A DNA stretch of 64,000 nucleotides from Alphaproteobacteria bacterium. Lineage in GTDB: Bacteria > Pseudomonadota > Alphaproteobacteria > Micropepsales > Micropepsaceae. Both the position numbers and the translations under genes were made by a program. The first letter of the stretch is position 1, and each line of letters begins with the position of its first letter. The stretch covers positions 1 to 64,000 of the forward strand of contig JAFKEU010000005.1 of assembly GCA_017308475.1 (NCBI GenBank), written 5' to 3'. The notes below the pieces were generated by a model. That model ran no database searches, had not been told where the DNA came from, and saw only the letters and a list, made by a program, of their open reading frames with translations. Positions 1 to 10,841 of the stretch are shown in pieces.

Positions 1-16
1 TCGAACGCTGAAGCCA

Positions 17-56
17 CCTCCCCCTTCCTGCGTGCTGACGCACGCGAAGGGGGAGG
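17..56. repeat. Palindromic intergenic repeat (cctcccccttc family), copy 1
   Basis: An 11-bp perfect stem (cctcccccttc at 17-27, gaagggggagg at 46-56) encloses a second small hairpin. It lies downstream of the aldolase-like gene that ends at 190. Related copies are at 59416-59451 and 63748-63783, with looser relatives near 57845-57895 and 58931-58964. The rest of 1-189 is repeat-like sequence without a convincing gene. Confidence 0.7.
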
Positions 57-189
57 CGGACCTGAGCCGGCGTTAAGAATTGAAAGACGCTGGGCGCCCT
101 CCGGCTTCAGCGAGCTCGACCGTCCGTAGCGACAGCGTACGGACGAACCGAGCGGAAGCTGAACCCGGAGGGGGTTCATCTAGAAAAAG

Positions 190-1335
190 TCACGCAGGCA
201 TCTTGCGCTTGGAATACTCACGGCTGGCGCGGACGACCTCTTCATTGTCGCCCGGCAGCATCCGCATGCCCTGATCGTAGCTTTCGTTCATGGTGGCGCC
301 GTGCTTGCCGGTGCCCAGCCACATGATGTGATTCTTCATGGCCGCCTGGCGCACGCGCTCCAGCGAATCCACATAGATCGGCGTCGACAGCACCTTCATC
401 CGTTCCTCGCGGCTCATCGGCCGGATCGCGTCATAGCCCAGGATCGACCAGCTGTTGTCGCTGGGGCCGGGCTCGGCGAAAGCCAGGCCCCGGATGGCCA
501 TCAGTTCCTCGGCATTCTCCACCGCGTGGCGGTTCTCCAGCTTGAAGCCCATGGAGATTTCGCCCTTGGGGTTGGCGGGCCAGCAATCGGCAATTTCCAG
601 ATAGTTCTTCGCACCCCAGATGTGCTGCGCATAATATTGCGAGCCCGCGCCGCGGCTGCCTTCGATGGGATATTCCGTCACGCCCGGCAGGGTGAACTTG
701 TAGCGGGCCGCCGAGATGGCGATCTCGCCGGCTTCGGGCGAATGCATTTCGCAGATCAGGCAGCCATGGGCGCCCGCCGCCAGCGCCTGCTGGATCTGCC
801 AGGCATTGGCGCGCATGGACGGGCCGTCGAAGCCGACCGCCGGCAGGGTCACGAACACCATCGGCGTGCGATGCCCCGACGGGGTGGGGCCGCCATCGAC
901 CAGACCCTGCATGAAATTGCGCAGGTTGGAGAAATCCATGCAGCCATTTTCCATCTCGTAATTGATGGCGTCGGCGAAGGTCTGCGACATGCGCTTGCCT
1001 TCCTCATAGCCGTCGGGGCCGCCCGACGGGGCGTAGACGTGATAGAAGGCGACCTGATTGTCTTCCCACAGCTCGATCGCCTTGTTGATGCGGCGCGGCT
1101 TGTAGTTGGGGTCGGTGGTCGAAACCTGCGGCAGCTGGCGCGCCCAGTTCTTGTTGAAGCCGCCGCCCTTGCTGGCGGTGCCGATATAGTTGGGGCTGTC
1201 CAGCATGGTCTTGCCGGTGGCCTTCGGCACGCCCTTCGGGTCGTGGGTGACCGCGGCCTGTGCGCCGGCCGCGGCGGCCAGCCCTGCGCCGACCACCATC
1301 GTGCCGGTCAGGAAATCGCGTTTCTTGATGTCCAT
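190..1335 (-). CDS. HpcH/HpaI aldolase family protein with Tat-type signal
   Basis: 381 aa. Residues 1-28 form an export signal with a KKRDFL motif followed by a hydrophobic stretch ending AGAQA, resembling a Tat signal with Lys-Arg in place of Arg-Arg. The rest fits the HpcH/HpaI aldolase / citrate lyase beta TIM barrel: a segment with GAHGCLICEMHSPEAGE around residue 190 resembles the family's metal-binding Glu region. Characterised family members cleave 4-hydroxy-2-oxo acids and are cytoplasmic, so an exported, roughly 100-residue longer version probably has another substrate. The start is supported by a GGGGGAG ribosome site just upstream. Family call firm, substrate unknown. Confidence 0.75.
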   Translation of the reverse strand: MDIKKRDFLTGTMVVGAGLAAAAGAQAAVTHDPKGVPKATGKTMLDSPNYIGTASKGGGFNKNWARQLPQVSTTDPNYKPRRINKAIELWEDNQVAFYHVYAPSGGPDGYEEGKRMSQTFADAINYEMENGCMDFSNLRNFMQGLVDGGPTPSGHRTPMVFVTLPAVGFDGPSMRANAWQIQQALAAGAHGCLICEMHSPEAGEIAISAARYKFTLPGVTEYPIEGSRGAGSQYYAQHIWGAKNYLEIADCWPANPKGEISMGFKLENRHAVENAEELMAIRGLAFAEPGPSDNSWSILGYDAIRPMSREERMKVLSTPIYVDSLERVRQAAMKNHIMWLGTGKHGATMNESYDQGMRMLPGDNEEVVRASREYSKRKMPA

Positions 1336-1383
1336 GTCTGTCTCCCCCTGGAAAGTGCGCGTTTTTGGTTAGCCGGGAGCCTG

Positions 1384-2148
1384 TCAGGACTGACCGTCCG
1401 GAACAACCCGTTTTATGCGCTGCGCTGCAACACCAAGCGCGTGCAGATGCGCTTCGATCGCCGTGGCAGCGCGTTCGACCGCCTCGGGGTCCTGTCCGCG
1501 TGCGACAAGTTGCACACCCGAGCCGGTGTCGCGGTAGAACGGGTAGGAGCCGATGGCCACCTCCCTTTCGCGTTTCTGGATGGCGGCAAGACCGGCTGCA
1601 ACCGTGCCTTCCATCACGCCCGCCTCGATGGTGATGGCGATGCTGGGCCTGCCGCGCGGCAATTCCGGCACGACCTGTTCCAGCATGGCGCGCATCACCA
1701 TGGGCACGCCCGCCATCACATAAACGTTGCCGATGTGGAAACCGGGCGCCACCGAGACGGCGTTGGGGATCAGCGCGGCGCCCTGCGGAACGCGGGCCAT
1801 GCGCTTGCGCGCCTCATTGAACTCGCCGGGGGGATAGCGCGCCTCCAGCAGCCGCCAGGCCTCGGGATGGTAGCCAATGGAAACACCGAAGGCCTTTGCC
1901 ACCGCGTCGGCGGTAATGTCGTCGTGGGTGGGCCCGATGCCGCCGGTGGTGAACACCAGGTCATGGGTTCGGCGCAGGCTGTTCAGGGCCTCCACGATCC
2001 GCTCCTCGTCGTCGCCCACCACCCGGATTTCCATGAGCGCGATGCCCAGCCCGGCCAGGACGCGCGCGATATGGCCGGAATTGGTGTCCTGGGTGCGTCC
2101 CGAAAGGATTTCGTCCCCGATCACCAGGATGGCGGCGCTTTTGCTCAT
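1384..2148 (-). CDS. CinA-like MoCF (molybdopterin-binding) domain protein
   Basis: 254 aa. The N-terminus AAILVIGDEILSGRTQDTN and the later GGIGPTHDDIT motif (about residue 75) are the signature of the MoCF domain found in MoaB/Mog and in the N-terminal half of CinA. Full CinA proteins are about 420 aa with a C-terminal PncC nicotinamide-nucleotide deamidase. That half is absent here, so this is the single-domain form (COG1058), linked in other bacteria to ADP-ribose/FAD pyrophosphatase-type housecleaning. It is divergent from map with 53 bp between starts. The exact substrate cannot be read from sequence. Confidence 0.85.
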   Translation of the reverse strand: MSKSAAILVIGDEILSGRTQDTNSGHIARVLAGLGIALMEIRVVGDDEERIVEALNSLRRTHDLVFTTGGIGPTHDDITADAVAKAFGVSIGYHPEAWRLLEARYPPGEFNEARKRMARVPQGAALIPNAVSVAPGFHIGNVYVMAGVPMVMRAMLEQVVPELPRGRPSIAITIEAGVMEGTVAAGLAAIQKREREVAIGSYPFYRDTGSGVQLVARGQDPEAVERAATAIEAHLHALGVAAQRIKRVVPDGQS

Positions 2149-2201
2149 GTGACGCTCGAAACCGGCTTTGGATATGGAAATCGGCGTATTATATTGGCCT
2201 T

Positions 2202-3035
2202 ATGACGGTGGTTCCCCAGAATGAAATCTTCGAGGCGGCGCGCAAGGCCCATTTTGCCGTCACCGTGCACAATCCCGCCGATTTCGAGGGGATGCGCCGG
2301 GCCGGCCGCCTGGCAGCCGAGGTGCTGGACCTGCTGGTGCCCCTGGTGAAGCCGGGCGTGACCACCGCGGCGCTGGACAAGGTGGCGTACGAATATGTCG
2401 TGTCCAACGGCGCCGTTCCGGCCTGTCTGGGCTATCGCGGCTATCGCCACACCGTCTGCACCTCGATCAATCACGTGGTCTGCCACGGTATTCCGAACGA
2501 CAAGCCGCTGCGCGACGGCGACATCATCAATATCGACGTCACCGTGATCCTTGACGGCTGGCATGGCGACACAAGCCGTATGTATCCGGTGGGCGAGGTC
2601 AAGCGGAAGGCCCAGCGGCTGGTCGACATCACCTATGACGCGATGATGCGCGGCATCGCCGTGGCCAGGCCCGGCGCCTCCACCGGCGACATCGGCCACG
2701 CCATCCAGAGCTTCGCCGAGGGGCAGGAGAAATGCGCCGTGGTGCGCGACTTCTGCGGCCACGGACTGGGCAAGGTGTTCCACGCCCTGCCCAACATCGT
2801 CCATTACGGCAAGCCGGGGCACGGCATCGCGCTGAAGCCCGGCATGTTCTTTACCATCGAGCCGATGATCAATCTGGGCGGCTATGGCGTTAAGGTGCTG
2901 TCCGACGGCTGGACCGCGGTGACGCGCGACCGCTCGCTGTCGGCGCAGTTCGAGCACAGTGTGGGCGTGACCGAGGACGGCGTGGAGATCTTCACCCTCT
3001 CGCCCAAGGGACTGCACAAGCCGCCTTATTTCTGA
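2202..3035 (+). CDS. map: Type I methionine aminopeptidase
   Basis: 277 aa, close to the usual size for type I enzymes with a short N-terminal extension. It removes the initiator methionine from nascent proteins. The five metal ligands are visible: two Asp in [19 protein letters not shown], the His in [10 protein letters not shown], Glu in FTIEPMI and Glu in FEHSVGV. It starts at the first ATG. It is followed after 31 bp by radC on the same strand, an order common in alphaproteobacteria. Confidence 0.97.
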   Translation: MTVVPQNEIFEAARKAHFAVTVHNPADFEGMRRAGRLAAEVLDLLVPLVKPGVTTAALDKVAYEYVVSNGAVPACLGYRGYRHTVCTSINHVVCHGIPNDKPLRDGDIINIDVTVILDGWHGDTSRMYPVGEVKRKAQRLVDITYDAMMRGIAVARPGASTGDIGHAIQSFAEGQEKCAVVRDFCGHGLGKVFHALPNIVHYGKPGHGIALKPGMFFTIEPMINLGGYGVKVLSDGWTAVTRDRSLSAQFEHSVGVTEDGVEIFTLSPKGLHKPPYF

Positions 3036-3066
3036 CGGCCATTCGCAGGGGCCGGGGGGCCCGCCA

Positions 3067-3825
3067 ATGAAAATGCCAGGCAAGCAGCAGGAACTGGCCG
3101 ACGCCGGCAGCTTCTTCGCGCCCGATAGCGGCAGCAACAACAACGGCACACCACAATCATCGCATGGGGGCCACCGCGAACGGCTGCGCGCGCGCTTCAT
3201 GAAGGGCGGCGCCGACGCCATGCCCGATTATGAGCTGCTGGAACTGACCCTGTTTGCGGCGGTGCCGCGCAAGGACACCAAGCCCCTGGCCAAGGCGCTG
3301 CTGGCGCGCTTCGGCAGCTTCGCCGAGGTGATCGCCGCGCCGCGCGCCCGGCTGATGGAAGTGGCGGGCGTGGGCGAGGCCGTCGCATGTCACCTGAAGA
3401 TCGTGGAGGCGGCGGCGCAGCGGCTGGCCCAGACCAAAGTCATCAAACGGCCGGCCCTGTCATCCTGGGCGGCGCTGCTGGATTACTGCACCGCCGCCAT
3501 GGCGCGCGAGCCGGCCGAGCAATTCCGGGTGCTGTTCCTGGACCGCAAGAATATCCTGATCGCCGACGAAGTGCAGAGCAGAGGCACCATCGACCACACG
3601 CCGGTCTATCCGCGCGAGATCGTCAAGCGCGCGCTGGAGCTTTCGGCCAGCGCCATCATCCTGGTGCACAACCATCCATCCGGCGATCCCACGCCCAGTC
3701 GCGCCGACATCGAGATGACGCGCGAGATCGAGAAGGCGGCCAGGGCACTTTCCATCGCCGTGCACGATCATCTGGTGATCGGGCGGGGCGGTCATGCCAG
3801 CTTCAAGTCGCTGAACCTGCTTTAG
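3067..3825 (+). CDS. radC: RadC family JAB/MPN-domain protein
   Basis: 252 aa. An N-terminal helix-hairpin-helix region ([21 protein letters not shown], about residues 98-118) precedes a JAB1/MPN metalloprotease-like domain with the [12 protein letters not shown]6-D signature ([16 protein letters not shown]). This is the standard RadC arrangement. The historical DNA-repair assignment is doubtful and the molecular role is unsettled. It probably forms a transcription unit with map. Its 3' end overlaps the end of the convergent enolase-superfamily gene by 4 bp. Confidence 0.93.
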   Translation: MKMPGKQQELADAGSFFAPDSGSNNNGTPQSSHGGHRERLRARFMKGGADAMPDYELLELTLFAAVPRKDTKPLAKALLARFGSFAEVIAAPRARLMEVAGVGEAVACHLKIVEAAAQRLAQTKVIKRPALSSWAALLDYCTAAMAREPAEQFRVLFLDRKNILIADEVQSRGTIDHTPVYPREIVKRALELSASAIILVHNHPSGDPTPSRADIEMTREIEKAARALSIAVHDHLVIGRGGHASFKSLNLL

Positions 3826-5075
3826 TTGTGCGCCTGCGGGTTGATGCCGCGCTTTTCGAAGCCGGCGACGCGGTACTTCATCAGCGCCTTCTCATCCAGA
3901 TTCAGGCCCAGGCCCGGATACTGCGGCACCACGATCTCACCGTCCCGGAAAGTAAAGGCGGATTGCCCATGCAGGATCGGCCTGTAGGGCTCCCACACCT
4001 GCCAGGGCAGATTGCCAGCCTGGATGGTGCCCACTTCCTGATAGACCGAGCCCATCGCCGCCGAAACCTGCAGCCGTCCGGCCAGCGCCAGGCCGGTGGC
4101 GGCGTGCGGGGCGATGGGAATGTCGAAGGCCTCGCACAGGGCGCCGATCTTGCGCAGGGTCAGCGGCCCGGCACAGACCCGCATTTCCGGCTGCATGATG
4201 CCGTAAGTGCCATGCTCAAGGCCCTTGCGGAAAGGCGTCAGGCCACGCCACGCCTCGCCGCCGGTGATGATGAGGTTCGGCACCGCCTGACGCAGCCTGG
4301 CCGGGCCGTCATAGTCGTCACGCGCCAGGGGCTCTTCCAGCCAGTAACAGCCCACGTCGGCCAGCGCCCTGGCGGCGGCCAGCGCCTGGTCATAGCTCCA
4401 CAGGCCCACAGCGCCGGCCGTTCGGTCCACCATCACGCGAAAGCCGCCGCCGGTCGCGGCCAGCATCTGCGCCACTGCCGCCACATCGTCGCGATAATCC
4501 TTGCGCATGATCTGGATCTTGATGGCCGTAAGGCCCGCCTGCTGCACAATGCGCGCCTGGTCGGCCTGTGCCATGGCGGGGACATCGTCTTCCTTGCCGC
4601 CCCACACATAGGTCACATAGACCGGCACGGTCTGAAGCCGCGCGCCGCCCATCAGCCGGCACAGCGGCTCGCCCGCGATTTTGCCGATGGCATCCCACAT
4701 CGCCTCTTCCACGCTGGGCCAGCCCAGCAGGCCCTTTTTCAGGTGCGCCTCGACGGCGAACAGATCCTGGCCGGTCAGGACCGGCGCGGCGGCAGGCGCT
4801 TCATCGGCGCCCGTGCCCAGGAAGGAATGACCGGCGACCCCGGCATCGGTGGTGATCCGCACCACATTGCTGCGTCCGCCGGTCATGCCGCGATAGGTTG
4901 GGACATAGGGCCTGGGGCCCGGCGGCATCAGGATGTCGAAGGTCTCGATCGCGGTGATCTTCACCGGGCCGGCCGCCCGGCCAAGCGCCGCCGCCCTGGC
5001 CAGGGCCGGACCAGCCAGCAGAGAAATACCCGCCCCGGCCAACACGGCACGGCGATCCGGGGTGAAGAGGTCCAT
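3822..5075 (-). CDS. Mandelate racemase/enolase superfamily enzyme with Tat signal
   Basis: 417 aa from the ATG at 5075, chosen because an AGGGAG site precedes it and because the protein then begins with a Tat signal (DRRAVLAG plus hydrophobic core, cleavage near residue 25-30). Superfamily active-site elements are present in order: Lys in AIKIQI, metal ligands Asp in VMVDRT, Glu in [10 protein letters not shown], Glu in ITGGEAW, and a late His in IAPHAAT. These enzymes abstract an alpha proton from carboxylate sugars or amino acids. A Tat signal implies folding before export to the periplasm, which is unusual for the family. Substrate not predictable. Confidence 0.85.
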   Translation of the reverse strand: MDLFTPDRRAVLAGAGISLLAGPALARAAALGRAAGPVKITAIETFDILMPPGPRPYVPTYRGMTGGRSNVVRITTDAGVAGHSFLGTGADEAPAAAPVLTGQDLFAVEAHLKKGLLGWPSVEEAMWDAIGKIAGEPLCRLMGGARLQTVPVYVTYVWGGKEDDVPAMAQADQARIVQQAGLTAIKIQIMRKDYRDDVAAVAQMLAATGGGFRVMVDRTAGAVGLWSYDQALAAARALADVGCYWLEEPLARDDYDGPARLRQAVPNLIITGGEAWRGLTPFRKGLEHGTYGIMQPEMRVCAGPLTLRKIGALCEAFDIPIAPHAATGLALAGRLQVSAAMGSVYQEVGTIQAGNLPWQVWEPYRPILHGQSAFTFRDGEIVVPQYPGLGLNLDEKALMKYRVAGFEKRGINPQAHN

Positions 5076-5217
5076 GGCCGGCTCCCTGTGGTTTTTGCCG
5101 GAAAGGATGGCGGGCCGCCCCCTGTTGTCAATCACGCGCGACTGTTAAAAGCCCTCCTGGTTTTGGTCGCACGGCCGCATTTTTCCCGCCGATGCTCCGC
5201 TATTCAGGACAAGGTTG

Positions 5218-6522
5218 ATGATCCCCCGCTACGCACGCCCCGCAATGGTTTCGATCTGGAGCCCGGAAACCAAATTCCGCATCTGGTTCGAGATCGAAGC
5301 GCACGCCACCGACGCGCTGGCCGAGCTGGGCGTGGTGCCGAAGGAGGCGGCGGCCAAGGTATGGGAGAAAGGCCGCGACGCGAAATTCGACGTGGCGCGC
5401 ATCGACGAGATCGAGCGCGAGGTCAAGCATGACGTGATCGCCTTCCTCACCCACCTGTCCGAGATCGTGGGACCGGAGGCGCGCTTCGTCCACCAGGGCA
5501 TGACCAGCTCCGACGTGCTGGATACCTGTTTGAACGTGCAGCTGATGCGGGCTGCCGATATCCTGATCGCCGATGTCGATGCGCTGCTGGCCGCCATCAG
5601 GAAGCGCGCCTTCGAATACAAGATGACGCCCACCATCGGGCGCAGCCACGGCATCCATGCCGAGCCCACCACCTTCGGCATCAAGCTGGCGACCTATTAT
5701 GCCGAATTCACCAGAGCCCGGGCCCGGCTGGTGACGGCGCGTGCCGAGATCGCCACCTGCGCCATTTCCGGCGCGGTGGGCACCTTCGCCAATATCGATC
5801 CGCGCGTGGAAGAGCATGTGGCAAAGGCGATGGGGCTGACGGTCGAACCCGTCTCCACCCAGGTGATCCCGCGCGACCGCCATGCCGCCTTCTTCGCCGC
5901 GCTGGGCGTGGTCGCCTCGTCGCTGGAACGGCTTGCGGTTGAAATACGCCATCTGCAAAGAACCGAAGTGCTGGAGGCCGAGGAATATTTCAGCCCCGGC
6001 CAGAAGGGTTCATCGGCGATGCCGCACAAGCGCAATCCCGTGCTGACGGAAAACGTTACCGGGCTGGCGCGCATGGTGCGCAGCGCCGTGATCCCGGCGC
6101 TGGAGAATGTGGCGCTGTGGCATGAGCGCGATATCTCCCATTCCTCGGTCGAGCGTTATATCGGTCCCGACGCCACCATCACCCTGGACTTCGCCCTGGG
6201 GCGCATGACCCAAGTGGTGGAAAAGCTGGTCGTCTATCCGGAGCGGATGCAGAAGAACCTGGATGCCACCCACGGCCTGGTGCACAGCCAGCGCGTGCTC
6301 CTGGCACTGACCCAGGCTGGTGTGTCGCGCGAGGACAGCTACCGGCTGGTCCAGCGCAACGCCATGCGCGCCTGGAACGGCGAAGGCAATCTGCTGGACC
6401 TGCTGAAGGCCGACCCGGATGTGTCCAAAGCCCTCAGCAACGACAAGCTGGAGGCGATGTTCGACCTGGGCTATCACCTGAAGGCGGTGGACACGATCTT
6501 CAGCCGCGTGTTCGGGAAATAG
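5218..6522 (+). CDS. purB: Adenylosuccinate lyase
   Basis: 434 aa. It catalyses two fumarate-releasing steps of purine synthesis (SAICAR to AICAR, and adenylosuccinate to AMP). The start MIPRYARPAMVSIWSPE is characteristic of the alphaproteobacterial enzyme. The fumarase/aspartase signature GSSAMPHKRNP is intact at about residue 263, and the His of GRSHGIHAEPT is present. ATG at 5218 is preferred over the TTG three bases earlier, with an AGGACAAGG site upstream. It stands apart from the purC-purL cluster. Confidence 0.97.
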   Translation: MIPRYARPAMVSIWSPETKFRIWFEIEAHATDALAELGVVPKEAAAKVWEKGRDAKFDVARIDEIEREVKHDVIAFLTHLSEIVGPEARFVHQGMTSSDVLDTCLNVQLMRAADILIADVDALLAAIRKRAFEYKMTPTIGRSHGIHAEPTTFGIKLATYYAEFTRARARLVTARAEIATCAISGAVGTFANIDPRVEEHVAKAMGLTVEPVSTQVIPRDRHAAFFAALGVVASSLERLAVEIRHLQRTEVLEAEEYFSPGQKGSSAMPHKRNPVLTENVTGLARMVRSAVIPALENVALWHERDISHSSVERYIGPDATITLDFALGRMTQVVEKLVVYPERMQKNLDATHGLVHSQRVLLALTQAGVSREDSYRLVQRNAMRAWNGEGNLLDLLKADPDVSKALSNDKLEAMFDLGYHLKAVDTIFSRVFGK

Positions 6523-6532
6523 CGCAACCGTC

Positions 6533-6555
6533 ACGGCCCAGCTTACATGGGCCGT
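6533..6555 (+). terminator. Hairpin after purB
   Basis: Perfect 8-bp stem acggccca / tgggccgt with a 7-nt loop, starting 10 bp after the purB stop. No T-run follows, so it may work as a factor-assisted terminator or mRNA-end stabiliser. The remaining 90 bp up to the convergent dehydrogenase gene contain further inverted ggatggcc / ggccatga sequence of the intergenic-repeat type. Confidence 0.45.
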
Positions 6556-6648
6556 CCAGGATTACGGGCTTCAGCGTTCGCGGCCCTGGATGGCCCGGGC
6601 GCATCCTTTCCAGGGATGGCCGGGCCATGACAGATCGGGTTTTGTGAC

Positions 6649-8547
6649 TCAACCCGGCAACGCGAATGCGATCAGCGTATCGTCATCCTTGGCGTCGCGG
6701 TTGCCCAGCTTGCCGTGACCGCCCACCGCGACCACGACATACTGCCTGCCCTTCCACACATAGGTCATGGGCGTGGCGTTGGCGCCGGCGGGAAGCCGGC
6801 CTTTCCATGCTTCCCTGCCCGTCTTCGCATCAAATGCGCGCAGGTAATTGTCCATCGCCGCGCCGATGAATATGAGGCCGCCTGCCGTCACGATGGGCCC
6901 GCCCATATTGGGCGTGCCTGTCTTGCCAAGAATATATTGGCTGAAGGGCATCAGGTCCTCACTCGTGCCCAGCGGCACCGCCCACAATTCGTGACCGTCA
7001 TGCATGTCGATGGCGTGCAGTTGCCCCCAGGGCGGTGGATTGCACGGCATGCCGAAGGGCGAGAGTAGCGTCTCGCGCTTCATGCCGAACGGCGCGCCCG
7101 TGTTGGGCGAAACCTCGATGCCGGGGCTGGCCTTCTTTACCGCCGCATAGTCCTTGCGCGGGATCAGCGTCACCCGATGCAGCACGTTGGACGTGTTCAC
7201 ATAGGCGATATCGTGGACCGGATCGAAGGCCAGCCCGCCCCAGTTGCTGCCGCCGCCGGTGAAGGGAAAGACCAGCGAACCCTGCGTGCTGGGCGGGGTG
7301 AACATGCCGTCATGACGGGCGCCCGCAATCGCCGCGCGGCATTTGCCCCGGTCCCAGAATGTCAGGCCGAACGCCATTTCGGGCGTGATGTGGCTGGCCG
7401 CCAGCGGCTTCGGCGCGACGGGAAAGGGCTGGGTGGGCGACAGATGCTCGCCCGGCGCGGCGCCCTGCGGCACCTTGCGTTCCACCACCGGGATCACCGG
7501 CTTGCCCGTTTGGCGATCCAGCGTAAACAGAAGACCTTGCTTGGTGGGCTGCAGCACCGCGGGCACGGTCCTGCCCTTGTAGGTCACCGTCGCCAGGGTC
7601 GGCTGGGAAGCAACGTCATAATCCCACACATCATGGTGCGTGGTCTGGAATGACCAGACGGGCTTTCCCGTCATGATGTCCAGCGCCGTCACCGAATTGG
7701 CGTAGCCCCCCGCGCCCTGGCGCATCCCGCCCCAGAAATCCGGACTGGTGCTGGAGACCGGCAGAAAGACGAGACCGCGTGCTTCATCCACGCTCATCGG
7801 CGCCCAGACATTTGCCGCGCCGCCATGGAAGGTTGCGGGCTCGCCCGCGAGTGGATCAAAGCTCCAGCGCGGGGCGCCGGTGACGGCATCGAAGGCATGT
7901 ACGATGCCGCGCAGCTCGCCCACCCGCTGGTTGTCGTCGACCGACGAGCCCACCACCACCACGCCGTGGCTGACCACGGGGGCGGAGGTGGTGTGGACGT
8001 TGCCCTTTCGGCTGGGCGTTCCATCGGGTGCGATGGTCACCGTGCCGTTCCTGCCGAAGCCGGGACAGGGCTTGCCGCTGGCCGCATCCAGCGCGATCAG
8101 GCGGCGGTCCGCGGTGTTCATGTAGATGCGCGCCGCACACAATCCGTTTTGCGCCACGCGCGCGAAGGCCACGCCCCTGCAGACGAAATCGTTGGGGTAG
8201 CGGACGGTCGTGTCCAGATGCGGGTCATGGCGCCAGAGCTGCCGCCCCGTGCCGGGATCGAGCGCCGCCACCTGGTTGAAGGGGGAACAGGCATAGAGCC
8301 GCCCCTCTGCCAGGATGGGGGTATTCTCGAAGCTGGACCGTTTCATCGCCGCGGGGCCGATCGCGGCGGCGCTGTCGACGGTCGTGCGCCAGGCCTCGGT
8401 CAGCCGGCCCACATTGGCGGGGGTGATCCGGGCGGCGGGGGAGAAACGCTGGCCGCCCGCATCGCCGCCATACTGGCCCCAGCCCGGTTCAGCCGCGTGG
8501 GCCGCACCCGCCGCGATCGCCAGGCCGGTGATCCAAATCCGCCGCAT
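6649..8547 (-). CDS. PQQ-dependent glucose dehydrogenase-like quinoprotein, periplasmic
   Basis: 632 aa. A Sec signal peptide (residues 1-18, ending AHAAEP) is followed directly by the eight-bladed quinoprotein propeller: WGQYGGDAGGQRFSPAARITPANVGRL, several W-docking repeats (ALDPGTGRQLWRHDPH, AFDAVTGAPRWSFDP, ALDIMTGKPVWSFQTTHHDVWDYD) and the C-terminal GKTGTPNMGGPIVTAGGLIFIG segment typical of membrane glucose dehydrogenases. The five-helix N-terminal anchor of the roughly 800-aa E. coli type is missing, so this is a soluble or peripherally attached periplasmic form. It oxidises an aldose or polyol and passes electrons toward the quinone pool. No PQQ synthesis genes are in the window. Confidence 0.88.
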   Translation of the reverse strand: MRRIWITGLAIAAGAAHAAEPGWGQYGGDAGGQRFSPAARITPANVGRLTEAWRTTVDSAAAIGPAAMKRSSFENTPILAEGRLYACSPFNQVAALDPGTGRQLWRHDPHLDTTVRYPNDFVCRGVAFARVAQNGLCAARIYMNTADRRLIALDAASGKPCPGFGRNGTVTIAPDGTPSRKGNVHTTSAPVVSHGVVVVGSSVDDNQRVGELRGIVHAFDAVTGAPRWSFDPLAGEPATFHGGAANVWAPMSVDEARGLVFLPVSSTSPDFWGGMRQGAGGYANSVTALDIMTGKPVWSFQTTHHDVWDYDVASQPTLATVTYKGRTVPAVLQPTKQGLLFTLDRQTGKPVIPVVERKVPQGAAPGEHLSPTQPFPVAPKPLAASHITPEMAFGLTFWDRGKCRAAIAGARHDGMFTPPSTQGSLVFPFTGGGSNWGGLAFDPVHDIAYVNTSNVLHRVTLIPRKDYAAVKKASPGIEVSPNTGAPFGMKRETLLSPFGMPCNPPPWGQLHAIDMHDGHELWAVPLGTSEDLMPFSQYILGKTGTPNMGGPIVTAGGLIFIGAAMDNYLRAFDAKTGREAWKGRLPAGANATPMTYVWKGRQYVVVAVGGHGKLGNRDAKDDDTLIAFALPG

Positions 8548-8590
8548 ATCGCTCTCCCGTTTTGCCGGTCCTTGGGGCTATGGTCCCGGC

Positions 8591-9505
8591 ATGTCGAACC
8601 TGACCCCATCATCCCCGCCGCCGCTTCCGGCGAAAGCCCCCGGGGGCGCGGCGCGCCGGATTGGTGATGTCTGGCAATGGCTTGGGATCAGCGGCGACGC
8701 AGTGGGGACCAGCGGCATCCTGCGCCGGACCTTCTTTTATGCCTTTGGCGTGGCCGCGGTGCTGGTGGGGGCGATCAACGCGCTCAACATGATCACCGAT
8801 TATCACGACCTGCACCATATAGACTGGCGCGAGCCGCTGATCTGGGAGGGCTCAAGCTGGATCACCCTGATGGCGGTGTTCTGGATCACCTGGGTGGGAT
8901 ATCGGCTGGCACCGCCTTTTGTCCGCCCCCGCTGGCGGCTGCTGGTGCATGTGCCGCTGGCGCTGGCCTTTTCGCTGGCGCACGTGGTCGGTTTCCTGTG
9001 GCTGCGCGAGCTGGCCTATTGGCTGGCCGGGGGACACTACGATTTCGGGGATTTCTGGCCCACCTTCGCGTACGAGCTCCGCAAGGACGGGCTGGGCTAT
9101 TGCCTGTTCCAGGGTGGCTTCGCCCTTATCGAGCATCTGCTGCGCCAGCAGCAACTGATCGCAACGCCGGGCCAGACGCTGACCTTCGACATCCGCGACG
9201 GCGCGCGGCTGACACGGGTACAACTGGCCCAGATCACGGCGGTGGCCTCGGCCGGCAATTATGTCGAATTCGTGCTGCGGGACGGGCGGCGGCTTCTGAT
9301 GCGCTCGCCGCTGTCGGCGGTGGAAGAAGACCTGTCCCCGCGCGGCTTCGTGCGCACCCATCGGTCCTGGCTGGTCAATGGCGCGCTGGTCACGGGCCTT
9401 TGCCCCGAAGGGTCAGGCGACTATACCGTGACCCTGCCGGACCTGAGCGTGCCGCTGTCGCGCCGCTACAAGGCGGCGCTGGGGCAGCTTCGCGGGGGCG
9501 GTTAG
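8591..9505 (+). CDS. Membrane-anchored LytTR-domain transcriptional regulator
   Basis: 304 aa from ATG 8591. Four hydrophobic segments between about residues 45 and 185 (FFYAFGVAAVLVGAIN, WITLMAVFWITWVGYRLAP, LLVHVPLALAFSLAHVVGFLWL, and a weaker fourth) precede a C-terminal LytTR DNA-binding domain (about 205-300: ITAVASAGNYVEFVLRDGRRLLMRSPL, then GFVRTHRSWLVN). LytTR proteins bind direct repeats to activate nearby promoters. The membrane-tethered form lacks a receiver domain. It is divergent from the quinoprotein gene with 43 bp between starts, suggesting shared control. The signal sensed is unknown. Confidence 0.85.
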   Translation: MSNLTPSSPPPLPAKAPGGAARRIGDVWQWLGISGDAVGTSGILRRTFFYAFGVAAVLVGAINALNMITDYHDLHHIDWREPLIWEGSSWITLMAVFWITWVGYRLAPPFVRPRWRLLVHVPLALAFSLAHVVGFLWLRELAYWLAGGHYDFGDFWPTFAYELRKDGLGYCLFQGGFALIEHLLRQQQLIATPGQTLTFDIRDGARLTRVQLAQITAVASAGNYVEFVLRDGRRLLMRSPLSAVEEDLSPRGFVRTHRSWLVNGALVTGLCPEGSGDYTVTLPDLSVPLSRRYKAALGQLRGGG

Positions 9506-9819
9506 GACTTCAGGATTTCCGCCGCTGCCTGGTCGAGGCAGTCGGCCATCTTGGCCCGGATCACCGCGTCCGGATATTTGTCCGCGTCCAGTTCGGCGCG
9601 CAGTTTGCGAAAGACGTCCTCGTCGCCTTTTTCCTGCATGTCGGCGGCAATCACGCCCGAGACAAAACTGTCCGCCTCCGCCCCGGCCAGGCCCTTTTCG
9701 GCCGCCGCCCAGGCCCCCACCAGCCGGTCGCGCCGAGCCTCGACCTGGAAACGCAGTTCCGCGTCATGGGCCCATTTGGACTCAAAGCCCTTGCGGCGGT
9801 CATCGAAGCTGATGGGCAT
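9502..9819 (-). CDS. DUF1476 protein, F1FO-ATPase zeta-subunit family inhibitor
   Basis: 105 aa from the ATG preceded by AAGGAG (start 9819). The N-terminus PISFDDRRKGFESKWAHD matches the alphaproteobacterial zeta subunit, whose N-terminal helix inserts into F1-ATPase and blocks ATP hydrolysis. The remainder is a charged helical bundle. The stop overlaps the end of the convergent LytTR gene by 4 bp. It is divergent from purC. Family assignment is strong; inhibitory activity here is inferred. Confidence 0.9.
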   Translation of the reverse strand: MPISFDDRRKGFESKWAHDAELRFQVEARRDRLVGAWAAAEKGLAGAEADSFVSGVIAADMQEKGDEDVFRKLRAELDADKYPDAVIRAKMADCLDQAAAEILKS

Positions 9820-10030
9820 GGCATAACTCCTTGTTATCACTATAATTTACGCAAAATCGCCGTCACGCCTTGTGCGGCGGGCCGCCATGGACGATATGAC
9901 ATCATATGGATGTGGGCTGGCGCTTTCGCAACATTGCCGCGTGCCTGCTCCATCCATTAGATTTGGAGTCTGGGTCCCGGGCGGCCGCCTTTCCGGCATG
10001 AGGACCCTTCCTCTAAGAAGGGACAGTCGC

Positions 10031-10795
<765 letters not shown>

Positions 10796-10841
10796 TGCTT
10801 CGGGGTTCGCTTCGCTCACACCTCAGCATGACGAAGGCCTG

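Noticed and set aside
9820..10030. Purine riboswitch upstream of purC
   Set aside because: The leader has no conserved purine-aptamer core that I can recognise. A repressor site is possible but not identifiable by eye.
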